Origin: Nitrospira sp.
GTDB lineage: Bacteria > Nitrospirota > Nitrospiria > Nitrospirales > Nitrospiraceae
Reading direction: 5' to 3'
DNA length: 64,000 nucleotides
NCBI GenBank assembly: GCA_024330965.1
Contig: JANDJL010000001.1
Location: forward strand, 174,082-238,081
A model generated the notes under the pieces. That model searched no databases. It was not told the origin of the DNA and saw nothing but the letters and a program-made list of their open reading frames with translations. The stretch's first letter is position 1. Every line of letters starts with the position of its first letter. A program made the translations under genes and the position numbers. Of the stretch, positions 1 to 9,083 are shown one piece after another.

Positions 1-333
1 CTCGTCGAGACCGGTGGCGATCCCCTTTCCAAAAGAAAAACCGTTACAGGTAACGGCGAGGCCGCTACAGCTCGCACGACCAGGATTCAACGTTTCTTCT
101 CTCCAACGATCGATACTCCCAACACTTCAACGTTTTTGACAAGTCAGCTTCAATCGACGAGCTCACTCACCTCATTCGCTTGAAAATCTAATCCGCTGGC
201 TCAAACGGGCCATGCTGGGTATACTTCCTTCCGATGGCAACATGAACGTTCCGATATGGATCGCTCCATCTCTCAAGCTCTCAAGGCAGGTACCGTTCGT
301 AACATGCCCCGATGAGGAAACGTTTGAATCCCC
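1..333. other. Window edge and region upstream of the sensor kinase
   Basis: No gene can be assigned here. Frame 1 is open from the window edge to a TGA ending at 183 and could be the last 60 codons of a gene cut by the window. Its translation is low-complexity (Thr/Ser rich) and I do not recognise it. A short inverted repeat (CCGTTAC / GTAACGG) lies near 42-57. A TTGACA-like box at 136-141 has no acceptable -10 at 16-18 bp, so I do not call a promoter. Confidence 0.3.
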
Positions 334-1605
334 ATGACGGACTTTTCCCCTCCTCACATAAACACGGCCCCCGAAACCACCGAATCCCTCCGGCATTTAA
401 GGGAATTTTTACAAGATATCGGGGAGATCCCAACACTTCCCTTGCTTGCCGAGCGACTCCTCACGGAACTGTTGAGACGCACACACGGCCGTCAAGGCTG
501 GCTGTATCTGCTCGATCAAGAACGGACTGGCCTGTATCATTTGACGACCGATCAATCTGATCAACCTGATCAACTGAAAGCCACACCCAGAACGTTGACA
601 CTTTCCCATCCTCTTGTCCATGAACTCGCTCATCGGCATGAGATTCTCGACCGCCGATTCTCACCCCACGACACCGACGGTCACGTCAGCCTGAACACAT
701 CGGACTTCATCGGTTGCAGCTTGGCGATTCCCTTTGTCAATCGCGGGAGACTGCTTGCATTTGCCATCCTTCAATCCGACTCGAACATATCAGCTTTCTA
801 CCGGGAAAACACGGACCTCTTGCGAATCATCGCGCAAAGCGGAGCGAGCTCATTGGACTGCCTATTAAATTGCAACGATCTCCATTCCTCGCAAGAGCTG
901 ACTCGCCGAGCGGATCGACTGCGATCCCTTGAAACATTGGCCGGCGGGTTTGCTCATGAAATCAGAAACCCCCTGACGTCGATCAAAACCTTCATTCAAC
1001 TGACCCCCGAACGAAAAGACGATGCCGAGTTCATACGGGAATTTAGCCAAGTGGTTCTCGGCGACGTTCGTCGCATCGAGCGATTGATCGATGAGATTCT
1101 CGGCTACGCTCGCTCCATGGAGCCTCAACTGGCCGAGGAAGACATCAACACCGTGGTATCCTCGTGCCTGTACTTGCTTGATGCCAAGGCCCGCGATCGA
1201 GGGATCATGATTCAAAAAGACTTGGCGTCCGAGCTTCCTCGTGTCATGTTGGACCAGCAACAAATCAAACAAGCGCTGTTGAACCTCTTTACGAACGCTC
1301 TGGATGCCATGGGAGACCGCGGGGGCACGCTTTTGGTCAAAACGCACGCCATAGAACGGTGGAAAGGACGGAGGGAGGTGCAGGTCGATATTGCGGATAC
1401 CGGTCATGGTATTCCAGCCGCCGATCTGGAACGTATCTTTGATCCCTTTTATACGACCAAACACAAAAGCTCCGAGCATGAAGGCACGGGGCTGGGCTTG
1501 TTCATCGCCCATCAAATTATCCGAGAGCACCAAGGGACCATTCACGTCCAGAGCACGGAAGGAGCCGGCACGGTTTTCCGGATCACTTTGCCGTCCGTGG
1601 GATAA
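334..1605 (+). CDS. GAF-domain sensor histidine kinase
   Basis: Soluble-looking two-component sensor kinase of 423 residues. Residues about 30-180 resemble a GAF sensory domain. The dimerisation/phosphoacceptor box GGFAHEIRNPLTSIK follows with His208. The HATPase_c boxes are in order: N box (LLNLFTNALDAMG), G1 (DTGHGIP), F (IFDPFYTTK) and G2 (GTGLGLFIAHQ). I see no membrane segment, so it probably senses a cytoplasmic signal. It sits 15 bp upstream of an NtrC-type regulator, the usual cognate arrangement. The signal is unknown. The start is the first ATG of the frame; a GAGGAA purine run lies about 15 nt upstream, a little far for a strong ribosome site. Confidence 0.9.
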   Translation: MTDFSPPHINTAPETTESLRHLREFLQDIGEIPTLPLLAERLLTELLRRTHGRQGWLYLLDQERTGLYHLTTDQSDQPDQLKATPRTLTLSHPLVHELAHRHEILDRRFSPHDTDGHVSLNTSDFIGCSLAIPFVNRGRLLAFAILQSDSNISAFYRENTDLLRIIAQSGASSLDCLLNCNDLHSSQELTRRADRLRSLETLAGGFAHEIRNPLTSIKTFIQLTPERKDDAEFIREFSQVVLGDVRRIERLIDEILGYARSMEPQLAEEDINTVVSSCLYLLDAKARDRGIMIQKDLASELPRVMLDQQQIKQALLNLFTNALDAMGDRGGTLLVKTHAIERWKGRREVQVDIADTGHGIPAADLERIFDPFYTTKHKSSEHEGTGLGLFIAHQIIREHQGTIHVQSTEGAGTVFRITLPSVG

Positions 1606-1620
1606 GACGAAGAGAGGAAG

Positions 1621-3075
1621 ATGGTGGAAAGCCACGTTCCCAAGAAACGCGTTCTTTTGATCGACGATGAAGCCCGGGTTCGCGCCGCCCTGAAGTCGGT
1701 TCTTGAGCCGTCATACGAGATTCTTCAAGCGGCAGACGCACGGGATGGGCTCACCGCGTTCAGAACCGAGAGTCCGGATCTTGTCCTGCTCGACGTCATT
1801 CTTCCGGATACCGACGGATTGACCGTGCTCCAAGCCATCCGCTCCGAGAGCAAAATAGTGCCGGTCATTATGCTGACCGGTACCAAATCCATCAAAACCG
1901 CCGTCGACGCCATGAAGTTGGGAGCGGCGGACTATTTATCCAAACCCTTCGATATCGAGGAATTGCGCATCACTGTCGATCGCGCGATAAACGCCTCTGA
2001 ACTGGAGCGGGAGGTCAAACAGTTGCGCAGTCAGGTTGTGCAGCGATACGCCTTTCACAACCTGATAGGGAAAAGTCAAGGCATGCAGGAAATCTACGCC
2101 AAAATCGAGCAGGTTGCAGACAGCCGCACGACCGTCCTCATCACGGGAGAGAGCGGAACCGGCAAAGAACTGGTGGCACGGGCGCTGCACTACAACAGTT
2201 CACGGCGGGATCGACCATTCGTGGCCATCAACTGCGCCGCGCTACCGGAAACCCTAATTGAAAGCGAGCTGTTCGGTCATGAAAAAGGCGCGTTCACGGA
2301 CGCCACGGCTCGGCGGACAGGGCAGTTTGAACTGGCCAACACGGGCACCTTGTTCCTCGACGAAATCGGCGAACTGAGCCTCGTGACACAAGCCAAGCTG
2401 CTGCGGGTTCTTCAAGAACGGGAATTCACGCGGGTGGGGGGTGTTCAACCGATCAAGGTAGACGTTCGAATCGTGGCGGCCACCAATAAAAACCTGGACG
2501 AACTAGTTCGGAAAGAGCAGTTTCGAGAAGATTTGTATTATCGGATCAACGTCATCGCACTGTATCTCCCTCCGCTCCGGGAGCGCGGCGAGGACATCGC
2601 CCTGCTCGCCAACCATTTTCTTGCGAAACGGCTTGAAGAGGAAAAGCGCCCGCCGATCGAGTTTTCAAAAGACGCACTGGAAGCCTTGACCCGTTACCCC
2701 TGGCCTGGAAACGTCCGCGAACTGGAAAACGTAGTGGAACAAGCCCTTATCTGGTCGCAGGGTGCTTCTCAAATCACATCGGAACATCTGCCGGCATCGC
2801 TCAAAGGGGACATTCGTTCGTCTTCGCTCCATGACGACATCATCGCCGGCCGCGTGTCGCTCGAAAAAGCGGTCATGGAATTCGAGCGGGACATCATTCT
2901 TGACGCCCTCAAACGCACCAACTATGTGCAAACCCATGCCGCCAATTTGCTGGGAATCAGTCGACGCATGCTCAAATACCGCATGGATACGTTGGGTATC
3001 AGCAGACGGGATCCTCACCCCACCGCAACGGGAGAGGACGAAGCCAAGAATGAACCTTCCGGACCATATCCTTAA
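1621..3075 (+). CDS. Sigma-54-dependent response regulator, NtrC family
   Basis: Transcription activator of 484 residues with the full NtrC layout. The receiver domain (about 9-122) has acidic residues in LLIDDE, phospho-acceptor Asp58 in [10 protein letters not shown] and the conserved Lys in LSKPF. The AAA+ domain has Walker A GESGTGKE (176-183), the sigma-54 contact loop GAFTDA (223-228) and Walker B LFLDE (244-248). A Fis-type helix-turn-helix ends the protein ([20 protein letters not shown]). Family knowledge: such proteins remodel RNA polymerase-sigma54 after phosphorylation. The GAF kinase just upstream is the likely partner. The genes it controls are not visible here; I found no convincing -24/-12 element in the flanking spacers. 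Confidence 0.93.
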   Translation: MVESHVPKKRVLLIDDEARVRAALKSVLEPSYEILQAADARDGLTAFRTESPDLVLLDVILPDTDGLTVLQAIRSESKIVPVIMLTGTKSIKTAVDAMKLGAADYLSKPFDIEELRITVDRAINASELEREVKQLRSQVVQRYAFHNLIGKSQGMQEIYAKIEQVADSRTTVLITGESGTGKELVARALHYNSSRRDRPFVAINCAALPETLIESELFGHEKGAFTDATARRTGQFELANTGTLFLDEIGELSLVTQAKLLRVLQEREFTRVGGVQPIKVDVRIVAATNKNLDELVRKEQFREDLYYRINVIALYLPPLRERGEDIALLANHFLAKRLEEEKRPPIEFSKDALEALTRYPWPGNVRELENVVEQALIWSQGASQITSEHLPASLKGDIRSSSLHDDIIAGRVSLEKAVMEFERDIILDALKRTNYVQTHAANLLGISRRMLKYRMDTLGISRRDPHPTATGEDEAKNEPSGPYP

Positions 3076-3178
3076 AACATTCGTGCCGCCGCGTGCTGCT
3101 CCATTGCAAGGGACAGGTCCCATATGGACGTATCGGCCACTCCATATGGCCATATTGACCCCCTAAACCACCATATGC
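3064..3178. promoter_or_regulatory. Cluster of five CCATAT motifs upstream of the HD-GYP gene
   Basis: The motif CCATAT occurs at 3064, 3120, 3142, 3150 and 3171, that is in the end of the regulator gene and the spacer before the next gene. Two copies are full CCATATGG palindromes (3120-3127 and 3142-3149), spaced 22 bp apart, about two helical turns. This density looks like a binding-site array, perhaps for the upstream regulator, but no protein can be named. Confidence 0.3.
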
Positions 3179-3224
3179 TTGTATCTCGTATCTTTAACGG
3201 AGCGCGATAAAAAAAGAAGTTCCC

Positions 3225-4439
3225 ATGCCGACACAGAAAACCGATACGCCGTTGACGGTCAACAAGACCGTGCATTCAGATGGCAGTCATCGCAAAGCCA
3301 CAATCCTAGTTGTGGACGATGAAACCGGCCCGCGTGAAGCTCTGAAAATCATCCTTCATCCTTCTTTCAACGTGTGCCTGGCGGAAACCGCCGCCGCCGC
3401 GCTTCGGGTTCTTCACACGCAACCAGTCGATCTTGTCGTGCTTGATCAAAAACTTCCGGATAGGTCCGGTGTTGACCTGCTGCAAGACATCAAACGAACC
3501 CATGCTGAAGTTGAAGTCATCATTATTACAGGGTACGGCAGTCTCTCATCGGCCATGACGGCTATTCACCACGGAGCAGCGGGATACCTGCTGAAGCCCT
3601 TCAATACGAATGAGCTTCTTATACTCGTGAACCAGACGCTGGAGAAAAAGCGCCGCCTTGACTTTCTCCGGACTTCTCTCCGCTCATCCCCCGAGCTTTG
3701 GGGGTCCGAAGAAGAAGCCGCGCAAGCCTGGCAGGCGTTGAAAAACAGCTACCGGACGCTGACCATCCATCATATACCTGAAAACATTTCGCCTCACCTC
3801 GGCATGCCCGATTGCCTGCCTCTTCTTTCGGACATCATCGAAGCGACGGACCACCGATTATGGAGCCATTCGTGCCGCGTGAGCTTTTATGCGGGTTTGA
3901 TAGGGACTCGGCTCACTCTCTCCGACCGAGATCAACAGTCGCTGACGATCGGGGCGTTTCTTCATGATCTCGGCAAGACCTGCCCCGCACTACGGGGATC
4001 ACTGGAAGAATGGAATCCTCTCGCCTGCATCATGAAAACGGAAAAACAACATCCACTCATCGGTGCAAGCGTCATCCACTCATTAGAGTTGCCGGCCGAA
4101 GTCGGCCAAGTCATCTTGTATCACCATGAACGGTGGGATGGATTAGGCTACCCCCATGGACTCAGAGGCGAAGGCATCCCCTATTTTGCACGCATCGTGA
4201 GCGTATCCGAGGCATTCGACTATATGACCGTCGAAGCGGCCGATCGCTCATACCTGACGATCGAGGAAGCAGTCCACAGCATTTCCCGTGAATCGGGCTC
4301 GTTCTTCGACCCGTCGCTGGTCGATTCGTTTGTCGAGGTTCTGACCCGCTACCGAGATTCCCTCCCGCCCTTGGCCGTTCCCCCCATTACAGTGCCGGGA
4401 AACCTCCCGACTATTCCGGCATCGTTGATTACTCGGTAG
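3225..4439 (+). CDS. Response regulator with HD-GYP domain (putative c-di-GMP phosphodiesterase)
   Basis: 404-residue protein with a receiver domain (about 25-140; phospho-acceptor Asp74 in LVVLDQKLPD, Lys in LLKPF) followed by an HD-GYP domain. The catalytic signature is complete: HDLGK (HD at 247-248), then HHERWDGLGYP (300-310) and GEGIP. Known members hydrolyse cyclic di-GMP to GMP or pGpG. It follows the GAF kinase and NtrC regulator on the same strand with a 150-bp spacer carrying the CCATAT repeats, so it may be a target or a third member of the same pathway. Its last 11 bases overlap the end of recN convergently. Confidence 0.88.
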   Translation: MPTQKTDTPLTVNKTVHSDGSHRKATILVVDDETGPREALKIILHPSFNVCLAETAAAALRVLHTQPVDLVVLDQKLPDRSGVDLLQDIKRTHAEVEVIIITGYGSLSSAMTAIHHGAAGYLLKPFNTNELLILVNQTLEKKRRLDFLRTSLRSSPELWGSEEEAAQAWQALKNSYRTLTIHHIPENISPHLGMPDCLPLLSDIIEATDHRLWSHSCRVSFYAGLIGTRLTLSDRDQQSLTIGAFLHDLGKTCPALRGSLEEWNPLACIMKTEKQHPLIGASVIHSLELPAEVGQVILYHHERWDGLGYPHGLRGEGIPYFARIVSVSEAFDYMTVEAADRSYLTIEEAVHSISRESGSFFDPSLVDSFVEVLTRYRDSLPPLAVPPITVPGNLPTIPASLITR

Positions 4440-6108
4440 CCCCGCCGATCAACTCTGCCGCCGTTTCCCTGATTTTCTTGGTTACCGTCTCTCCCGCAAG
4501 CATACGGGCGATCTCTTTCTCCCGGCTGGCTCCCTTTAACGAACGGACCACCGTCGTCGATCGATCCTTCACCAGCGCTTTTTCGAGATACCAATGATGA
4601 TCAGCCTGAGATGCCACCTGCGGAAGATGGGTCACACACAGAACTTGATGACTGCGGCCCAACGCCTTGAGCCGCTTTCCAATCGCCGCCGCCGCGGCTC
4701 CTCCCACACCCGTATCGATCTCGTCAAAAATAATGACCGGCACTCGATCGACACCCGCAAGAGCGGACTTGAGTGCGAGCATCACTCTGGAGATCTCCCC
4801 GCCGGAAGCAACCCGAGACAACGGTTTGAGCGGTTCACCGCTATTTGCCGAAAAGAGGAACTCCACACGATCCAACCCTTCCGAACCGTAAGCGTCATCT
4901 CCTTCTCCCGTCGTGATCTCAATCTGAAATTGAGTCTGATCCATTTTGAGCGCATCAAGTTCTCGACGCACGATTTCCGTCATTCGCCCGGCCGCTTCCC
5001 TTCGTTTCTGACTCAATTCCTGCGCCAACTGCTCAACCTGCGCCCATCGTTCTCGTATCAGAGTATCGTACCGGCCAATCTCTTCGTCTGAGCGTTGAAT
5101 GCCCTGCAATTCCTCCCTGATTCGGCGATGAGCCTCCAACGCTGCCTCAACGGTTCCGCCATATTTCTTCTTGAGCCGCTGAATCAGCGCCAGGCGATCC
5201 TCGACCACGGCCAATCGACCCGGATCGGTCTCCAATCGACCGATGTAGTCCCGCAAACAATCCGCGACTTCCTTTACGAGCACCTTTGCATCGGCGATCA
5301 ACCGAACCGGCTCCTGCATCGCCTGATCAAGCCTGGCCATCTCGCCGAGAATCCGTTCGACGAAGGCTGCATTCGGCAGAATCCCGTCGTTCTGTTCTAC
5401 GAGTCTGGCTTGAGCCTCCCCCGCCAACTCGCCCAATCGATGCGAAGCCGCCAACCGCCGACGTTCGGACTCCAGCGCTTCTTCCTCCCCCAGACGGAGC
5501 GCCGCATCGTCCAATTCCTGGCACTGAAAGGTCAGATACTCCTCGCGCTGCGCCGCCTCCTGTGCTTTGACCGCCGCGCTCTCCCGTTCCCGACGCAGCC
5601 GAACCCAGTCTCGATAGCATTGCCGATACCGCTCCCGTAATCCATGAAGACGGCCGAATGCATCCAGAGCATCCAGTTGCATGGAGGGTGCCAGCAGGGA
5701 CTGCTGATCATGTTGGCCATGAATATCGACGAGCACTCCCCCCAGAGCCTCCAACGCATGAACCGGGCTCATCGCCCCATTAAGGTATGCCCGATTCCGA
5801 CCCGATCTCGCAATGACACGCCGCACGACGAGTTGAGTGTCCCTTTCGCCCACTATTCCTTGAGCGCGCAACGTCGTCAGGATCGGGTGGTCGGGCGGAA
5901 TGTCAAAAGCGGCTTCCACGATAGCCTCTTCTTGCCCAAACCGAATCTGATCACTGGAGGCCCGTCCGCCCATGAGCAGTTCAATAGCATCGATCAGAAG
6001 AGATTTACCGGCTCCGGTTTCCCCTGTGAGCACGGTAAATCCCGACTCGATGGTAAGCTCGATCTGTTCCAGAACGGCGAAATTAGAGATGCGCAGCGCG
6101 GTCAACAT
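4429..6108 (-). CDS. recN: DNA repair protein RecN
   Basis: SMC-like ATPase of 559 residues used in recombinational repair of double-strand breaks. The N-terminus has Walker A GETGAGKS (29-36) after the typical LRISNFAVLEQIEL start. A long Arg/Glu-rich coiled-coil centre follows. The C-terminal head has the ABC-type signature SRVASGGEISRVMLALK and Walker B VIIFDEIDTGVGG. The length matches the family. It lies 17 bp downstream of trxA and is probably the last gene of that run. It overlaps the HD-GYP gene tail-to-tail. Confidence 0.96.
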   Translation of the reverse strand: MLTALRISNFAVLEQIELTIESGFTVLTGETGAGKSLLIDAIELLMGGRASSDQIRFGQEEAIVEAAFDIPPDHPILTTLRAQGIVGERDTQLVVRRVIARSGRNRAYLNGAMSPVHALEALGGVLVDIHGQHDQQSLLAPSMQLDALDAFGRLHGLRERYRQCYRDWVRLRRERESAAVKAQEAAQREEYLTFQCQELDDAALRLGEEEALESERRRLAASHRLGELAGEAQARLVEQNDGILPNAAFVERILGEMARLDQAMQEPVRLIADAKVLVKEVADCLRDYIGRLETDPGRLAVVEDRLALIQRLKKKYGGTVEAALEAHRRIREELQGIQRSDEEIGRYDTLIRERWAQVEQLAQELSQKRREAAGRMTEIVRRELDALKMDQTQFQIEITTGEGDDAYGSEGLDRVEFLFSANSGEPLKPLSRVASGGEISRVMLALKSALAGVDRVPVIIFDEIDTGVGGAAAAAIGKRLKALGRSHQVLCVTHLPQVASQADHHWYLEKALVKDRSTTVVRSLKGASREKEIARMLAGETVTKKIRETAAELIGGATE

Positions 6109-6125
6109 GGCTGCGGCGGCGGCGC

Positions 6126-6473
6126 CTAGGCAGCGCCGGCGTGTTTGGCAAGGAGCGAATCGATCACTTCTTTAAACTGCCGCTTGGGCCTGGCCCCGAC
6201 AAGCTTTTCGACCGGTTGGCCATCCTTGAAGAAGATGATTGTGGGAATGCTCATCACCTGATAACGACCGGCTATCTCAGGATTTTCGTCCGTGTTGAGC
6301 TTGCGAACCTTGACTTTACCCGCATACTCCTCCGCCAACTCGTCGATAATCGGCGCCACCATCTGGCAGGGGCCACACCACACCGCCCAAAAATCGACCA
6401 TCACAAGTTCGGTCGCCTTCATCACCTCGGCATCCCAGGTGGACTCTTCCACTTTTAAGGCATTTCCTGCCAC
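6126..6473 (-). CDS. trxA: Thioredoxin
   Basis: Classic thioredoxin of 115 residues with active site AVWCGPCQM (Cys33, Cys36) and the cis-Pro loop MSIPTIIFF. It reduces protein disulphides in the cytoplasm. I place the start at GTG 6473 because an AAGGAGGG site lies just upstream (6482-6489) and the family alignment begins there. An upstream ATG in frame (6605) would add 44 unrelated residues and lies upstream of the likely promoter at 6525-6553. Confidence 0.95.
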   Translation of the reverse strand: MAGNALKVEESTWDAEVMKATELVMVDFWAVWCGPCQMVAPIIDELAEEYAGKVKVRKLNTDENPEIAGRYQVMSIPTIIFFKDGQPVEKLVGARPKRQFKEVIDSLLAKHAGAA

Positions 6474-6497
6474 GTGTCTTCCCTCCTTAAAAGAAAA

Positions 6498-6511
6498 TGA
6501 GCGTACGCTCA
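6498..6511. promoter_or_regulatory. 14-bp perfect palindrome in the trxA leader
   Basis: TGAGCGTACGCTCA is a perfect 14-bp palindrome. It lies between the predicted transcription start (about 6518) and the ribosome site of trxA, where a repressor operator would block transcription. A loopless palindrome is more likely a protein site than an RNA hairpin. No regulator can be named. Confidence 0.4.
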
Positions 6512-6524
6512 CCAACGCGCCGGC

Positions 6525-6553
6525 ATCGTACCCCACCCTTATTGGGCTGTCAA
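6525..6553 (-). promoter_or_regulatory. Sigma-70-type promoter of trxA
   Basis: On the minus strand a TTGACA -35 box (6548-6553) is followed after 17 bp by TACGAT (6525-6530), a 4/6 match to the -10. The leader to the GTG start is about 45 nt and contains the palindrome at 6498-6511. Confidence 0.55.
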
Positions 6554-6619
6554 ATCCCCCTCCTCCTCCTGGCACACCATAACAGGACAAGCTTCCGCGG
6601 GACAAGTTTCAGCTCCTGT

Positions 6620-9082
6620 TCAGCGAGCCCCTGTCGAACCGTCTTCAGCCATCCGCTCATGATTCCTGATACCATATTGCCCCCACGGCACATACCACGG
6701 AAGACCGCGCTCGCCCCACAAGAGAGGAGACAGAATCGACCGCATCACGGCGGTACCGGTATTCTCGGTCCAGCCCAGTCCCGTCAGGCTCAGCATGAAA
6801 CTAAATTGATGGCGATCGGGAAACTGCACGTAATAGAATCCCACCGACCAACATTTACAAGGATTTTGGTACAGCGCGACGATGTCGTATTCCGGACTTT
6901 TTCGCTGCTTCACGTCGTAGTACCCTTTGGCTCCGATCGTCCACCCCCAGGGAGTCCGAAACGCTCCCGACGCCGTCAGGAACAGAATTTCGCCCGTCGG
7001 GGCATAGACCTCGTTAAATGAGATGGGATTCCAGATGTCTCCCCGTCTCACACGAGGACCGCTCCGGGAATACCGCTGGCCGATCTCGACATACCAATGA
7101 CTCTCTTCCTGCCACCGAATATCAGTGTTGACTTGACTGACGGTCCCCTTGTACGGATCGACAAACGCATCAACGATGAGATACTGGTTGATGGGCGGCC
7201 GCACGCTCGCCCCCAGCAGGCCGGCCGCGCGATCAAACCCCGCCGCGTCCATCTGGGACCTGACCGCGTGAGGCATATTATTGCCGATGACGGCGCGCAC
7301 CCAGATGTCCGAAAATTTTCTGCCTTGGATGGGAACCGTTCTCGGTTGGATCGGTTGCGTGACCGATCCCAGAAACGGATCGACACCCGGCGTAAAATCT
7401 CTCGCCAACCTCTGCACGCCTCCCACCTGATAACTTTGGGCGACCGTCAAATCCAGCCAATTGAAAAACTGGGCGTCGCTCTGCTCCAACAACCGACTCC
7501 GAAACGCATAGGTCAACAGATTCTTCCTCGGCAAATCATCAACTTGATCGATCAACGGCAAGTTTGATTGATCCGTCGCCGGCACATACTCGTACGTCAC
7601 CGTCGGTTCGATCGTGTGCAACAGACTGCCGCCCCTCTCCAAGCCATAGCGACGCGTCAATTTCGACATCGCGTCAACCCCGATCCAAAACGTCTCCCGA
7701 TGCTGAGACGTGGACGTTCGTGCGCCGCGACTGTAGTACACTTCACGGAATTTGGCCTGTGGCCGGACGCCGACCACGTGTCCGAAATCGATCACGTCCG
7801 TCGCGATTCCAGGCGCCACATCCACGCGATTCAGCGTGAATCCCTGTTCGCGATAAAAATTGACGAAATTCCCTTCTGCCCCGAACAGCAACGGAGAATC
7901 GAACACAGACACTTCCGGCAGATTGTAGCCTGCCTCCGGGAGGCGCTGAAACGTATCCCGCCCGCCAGCTTGCAGCGGCTGGAGGTATCGACCCATGAGA
8001 TACAGATTCCCGTACGGCAACCGCTGCGTCGCCAATAAATTGGATTCGTTGCTCGGGGAGGCCCTTAAAGTCCCGGAGTTGCTGAGCTGCTGAAAATAAT
8101 TCGGATCGGTGACAAAACCGACATTCGCCCGTAGCAGCAACGTATCGGTAAACATCTGCGTGTGACTGCCGGTGATCGTCGCGCGGGCACGTTTGACATC
8201 TTCCGTTTGGCTCACCCCCGCCACGTTGGGCAACTCCGTCTGCTGCAGATATCCCACGTGCCACTGCCCACGCGACTGCCGATTTAACACATAGCGGTAG
8301 TCGAAATCCGATCCGTAGCCAAGATTGCTGTAATACTTCGGAGCGATCGTGAGGTCTTGGCTCGGATTGATCGCCCAATAAAAACTTGCTTGCGCGTGGA
8401 AGCCGAATCGATTGTCGTACGAGACGACGGGAATCAGCAGACCGGTTTTCCGTCTGGTCAAAGGGTAGGTGAATCCCGGCACGGGAATCAGCGGCACATC
8501 GTTGACACAAACCCATGCACGGCTGAACGACAACATATCGCCGATCCTGGCGTCAAGATCCTCAAATTTCAAGCGCCAGGCCGGCACCTCCCCTTCCTGC
8601 GCGTCGCAGTTGGTGAAACTGCCTTCTTTGACCCGGTAGTGAGACTCAGAGAAACGCTGAAACAACCGACCGGTCACGTACGAGTTGGTGGATGACGCAA
8701 AGAGCCGGCCATGAGTTACGACACCGGCTTCGGTGTTCACGTTCAATTCCAGCCGTTCGGCCGTCAGGTCCGTTTGAGGATCCGTCAGGTGAACGTGGCC
8801 GCTAGCGGTGAGGACTCCTGGCAGCACGTGAATCGTCACGCGATCCGCCGTCAGCGTGATTGCTCCGTAACGAACGACAACCGACCCTTCCGCCTCATAC
8901 ACCTCTTGGTCCTGCCGATATTCCAAACGTGCCGCCGTGACGTCCAACGGCGTGGAAGGACGTGGCTGGCCGCCGGTGTCCATATCCATCTCAGCGGCAA
9001 ACACAACGGGCGCGATCCAGAACAGCACGACGGCCAAGACAAGGACGCGAGATCGGCGCATCATCCGCCCGGATCCCCGCAT
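6620..9082 (-). CDS. lptD: LPS-assembly protein LptD
   Basis: Outer-membrane beta-barrel that inserts lipopolysaccharide into the outer leaflet together with LptE. The 820-residue chain has a signal peptide (MMRRSRVLVLAVVLFW, cleavage near AFA/VFA-A), an OstA/LptA-like N-terminal domain (about residues 45-140: VTAARLEYRQDQEVYEAEGS) and a long C-terminal barrel with the DxxYYSNLGYGSDFDYRY-like strands and KGYYDVKQRKSPEYD near the end. I choose ATG 9082: it follows the folC stop by one base and has GAGGA 5-7 nt upstream. ATG 9064 is a second option. Co-expression with folC is implied by the spacing. Confidence 0.9.
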   Translation of the reverse strand: MRGSGRMMRRSRVLVLAVVLFWIAPVVFAAEMDMDTGGQPRPSTPLDVTAARLEYRQDQEVYEAEGSVVVRYGAITLTADRVTIHVLPGVLTASGHVHLTDPQTDLTAERLELNVNTEAGVVTHGRLFASSTNSYVTGRLFQRFSESHYRVKEGSFTNCDAQEGEVPAWRLKFEDLDARIGDMLSFSRAWVCVNDVPLIPVPGFTYPLTRRKTGLLIPVVSYDNRFGFHAQASFYWAINPSQDLTIAPKYYSNLGYGSDFDYRYVLNRQSRGQWHVGYLQQTELPNVAGVSQTEDVKRARATITGSHTQMFTDTLLLRANVGFVTDPNYFQQLSNSGTLRASPSNESNLLATQRLPYGNLYLMGRYLQPLQAGGRDTFQRLPEAGYNLPEVSVFDSPLLFGAEGNFVNFYREQGFTLNRVDVAPGIATDVIDFGHVVGVRPQAKFREVYYSRGARTSTSQHRETFWIGVDAMSKLTRRYGLERGGSLLHTIEPTVTYEYVPATDQSNLPLIDQVDDLPRKNLLTYAFRSRLLEQSDAQFFNWLDLTVAQSYQVGGVQRLARDFTPGVDPFLGSVTQPIQPRTVPIQGRKFSDIWVRAVIGNNMPHAVRSQMDAAGFDRAAGLLGASVRPPINQYLIVDAFVDPYKGTVSQVNTDIRWQEESHWYVEIGQRYSRSGPRVRRGDIWNPISFNEVYAPTGEILFLTASGAFRTPWGWTIGAKGYYDVKQRKSPEYDIVALYQNPCKCWSVGFYYVQFPDRHQFSFMLSLTGLGWTENTGTAVMRSILSPLLWGERGLPWYVPWGQYGIRNHERMAEDGSTGAR

Positions 9083-9083
9083 G

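Noticed and set aside
865..1635. Long minus-strand open frame opposite the sensor kinase
   Set aside because: It mirrors conserved kinase motifs on the plus strand, has no recognisable domains and no ribosome site.
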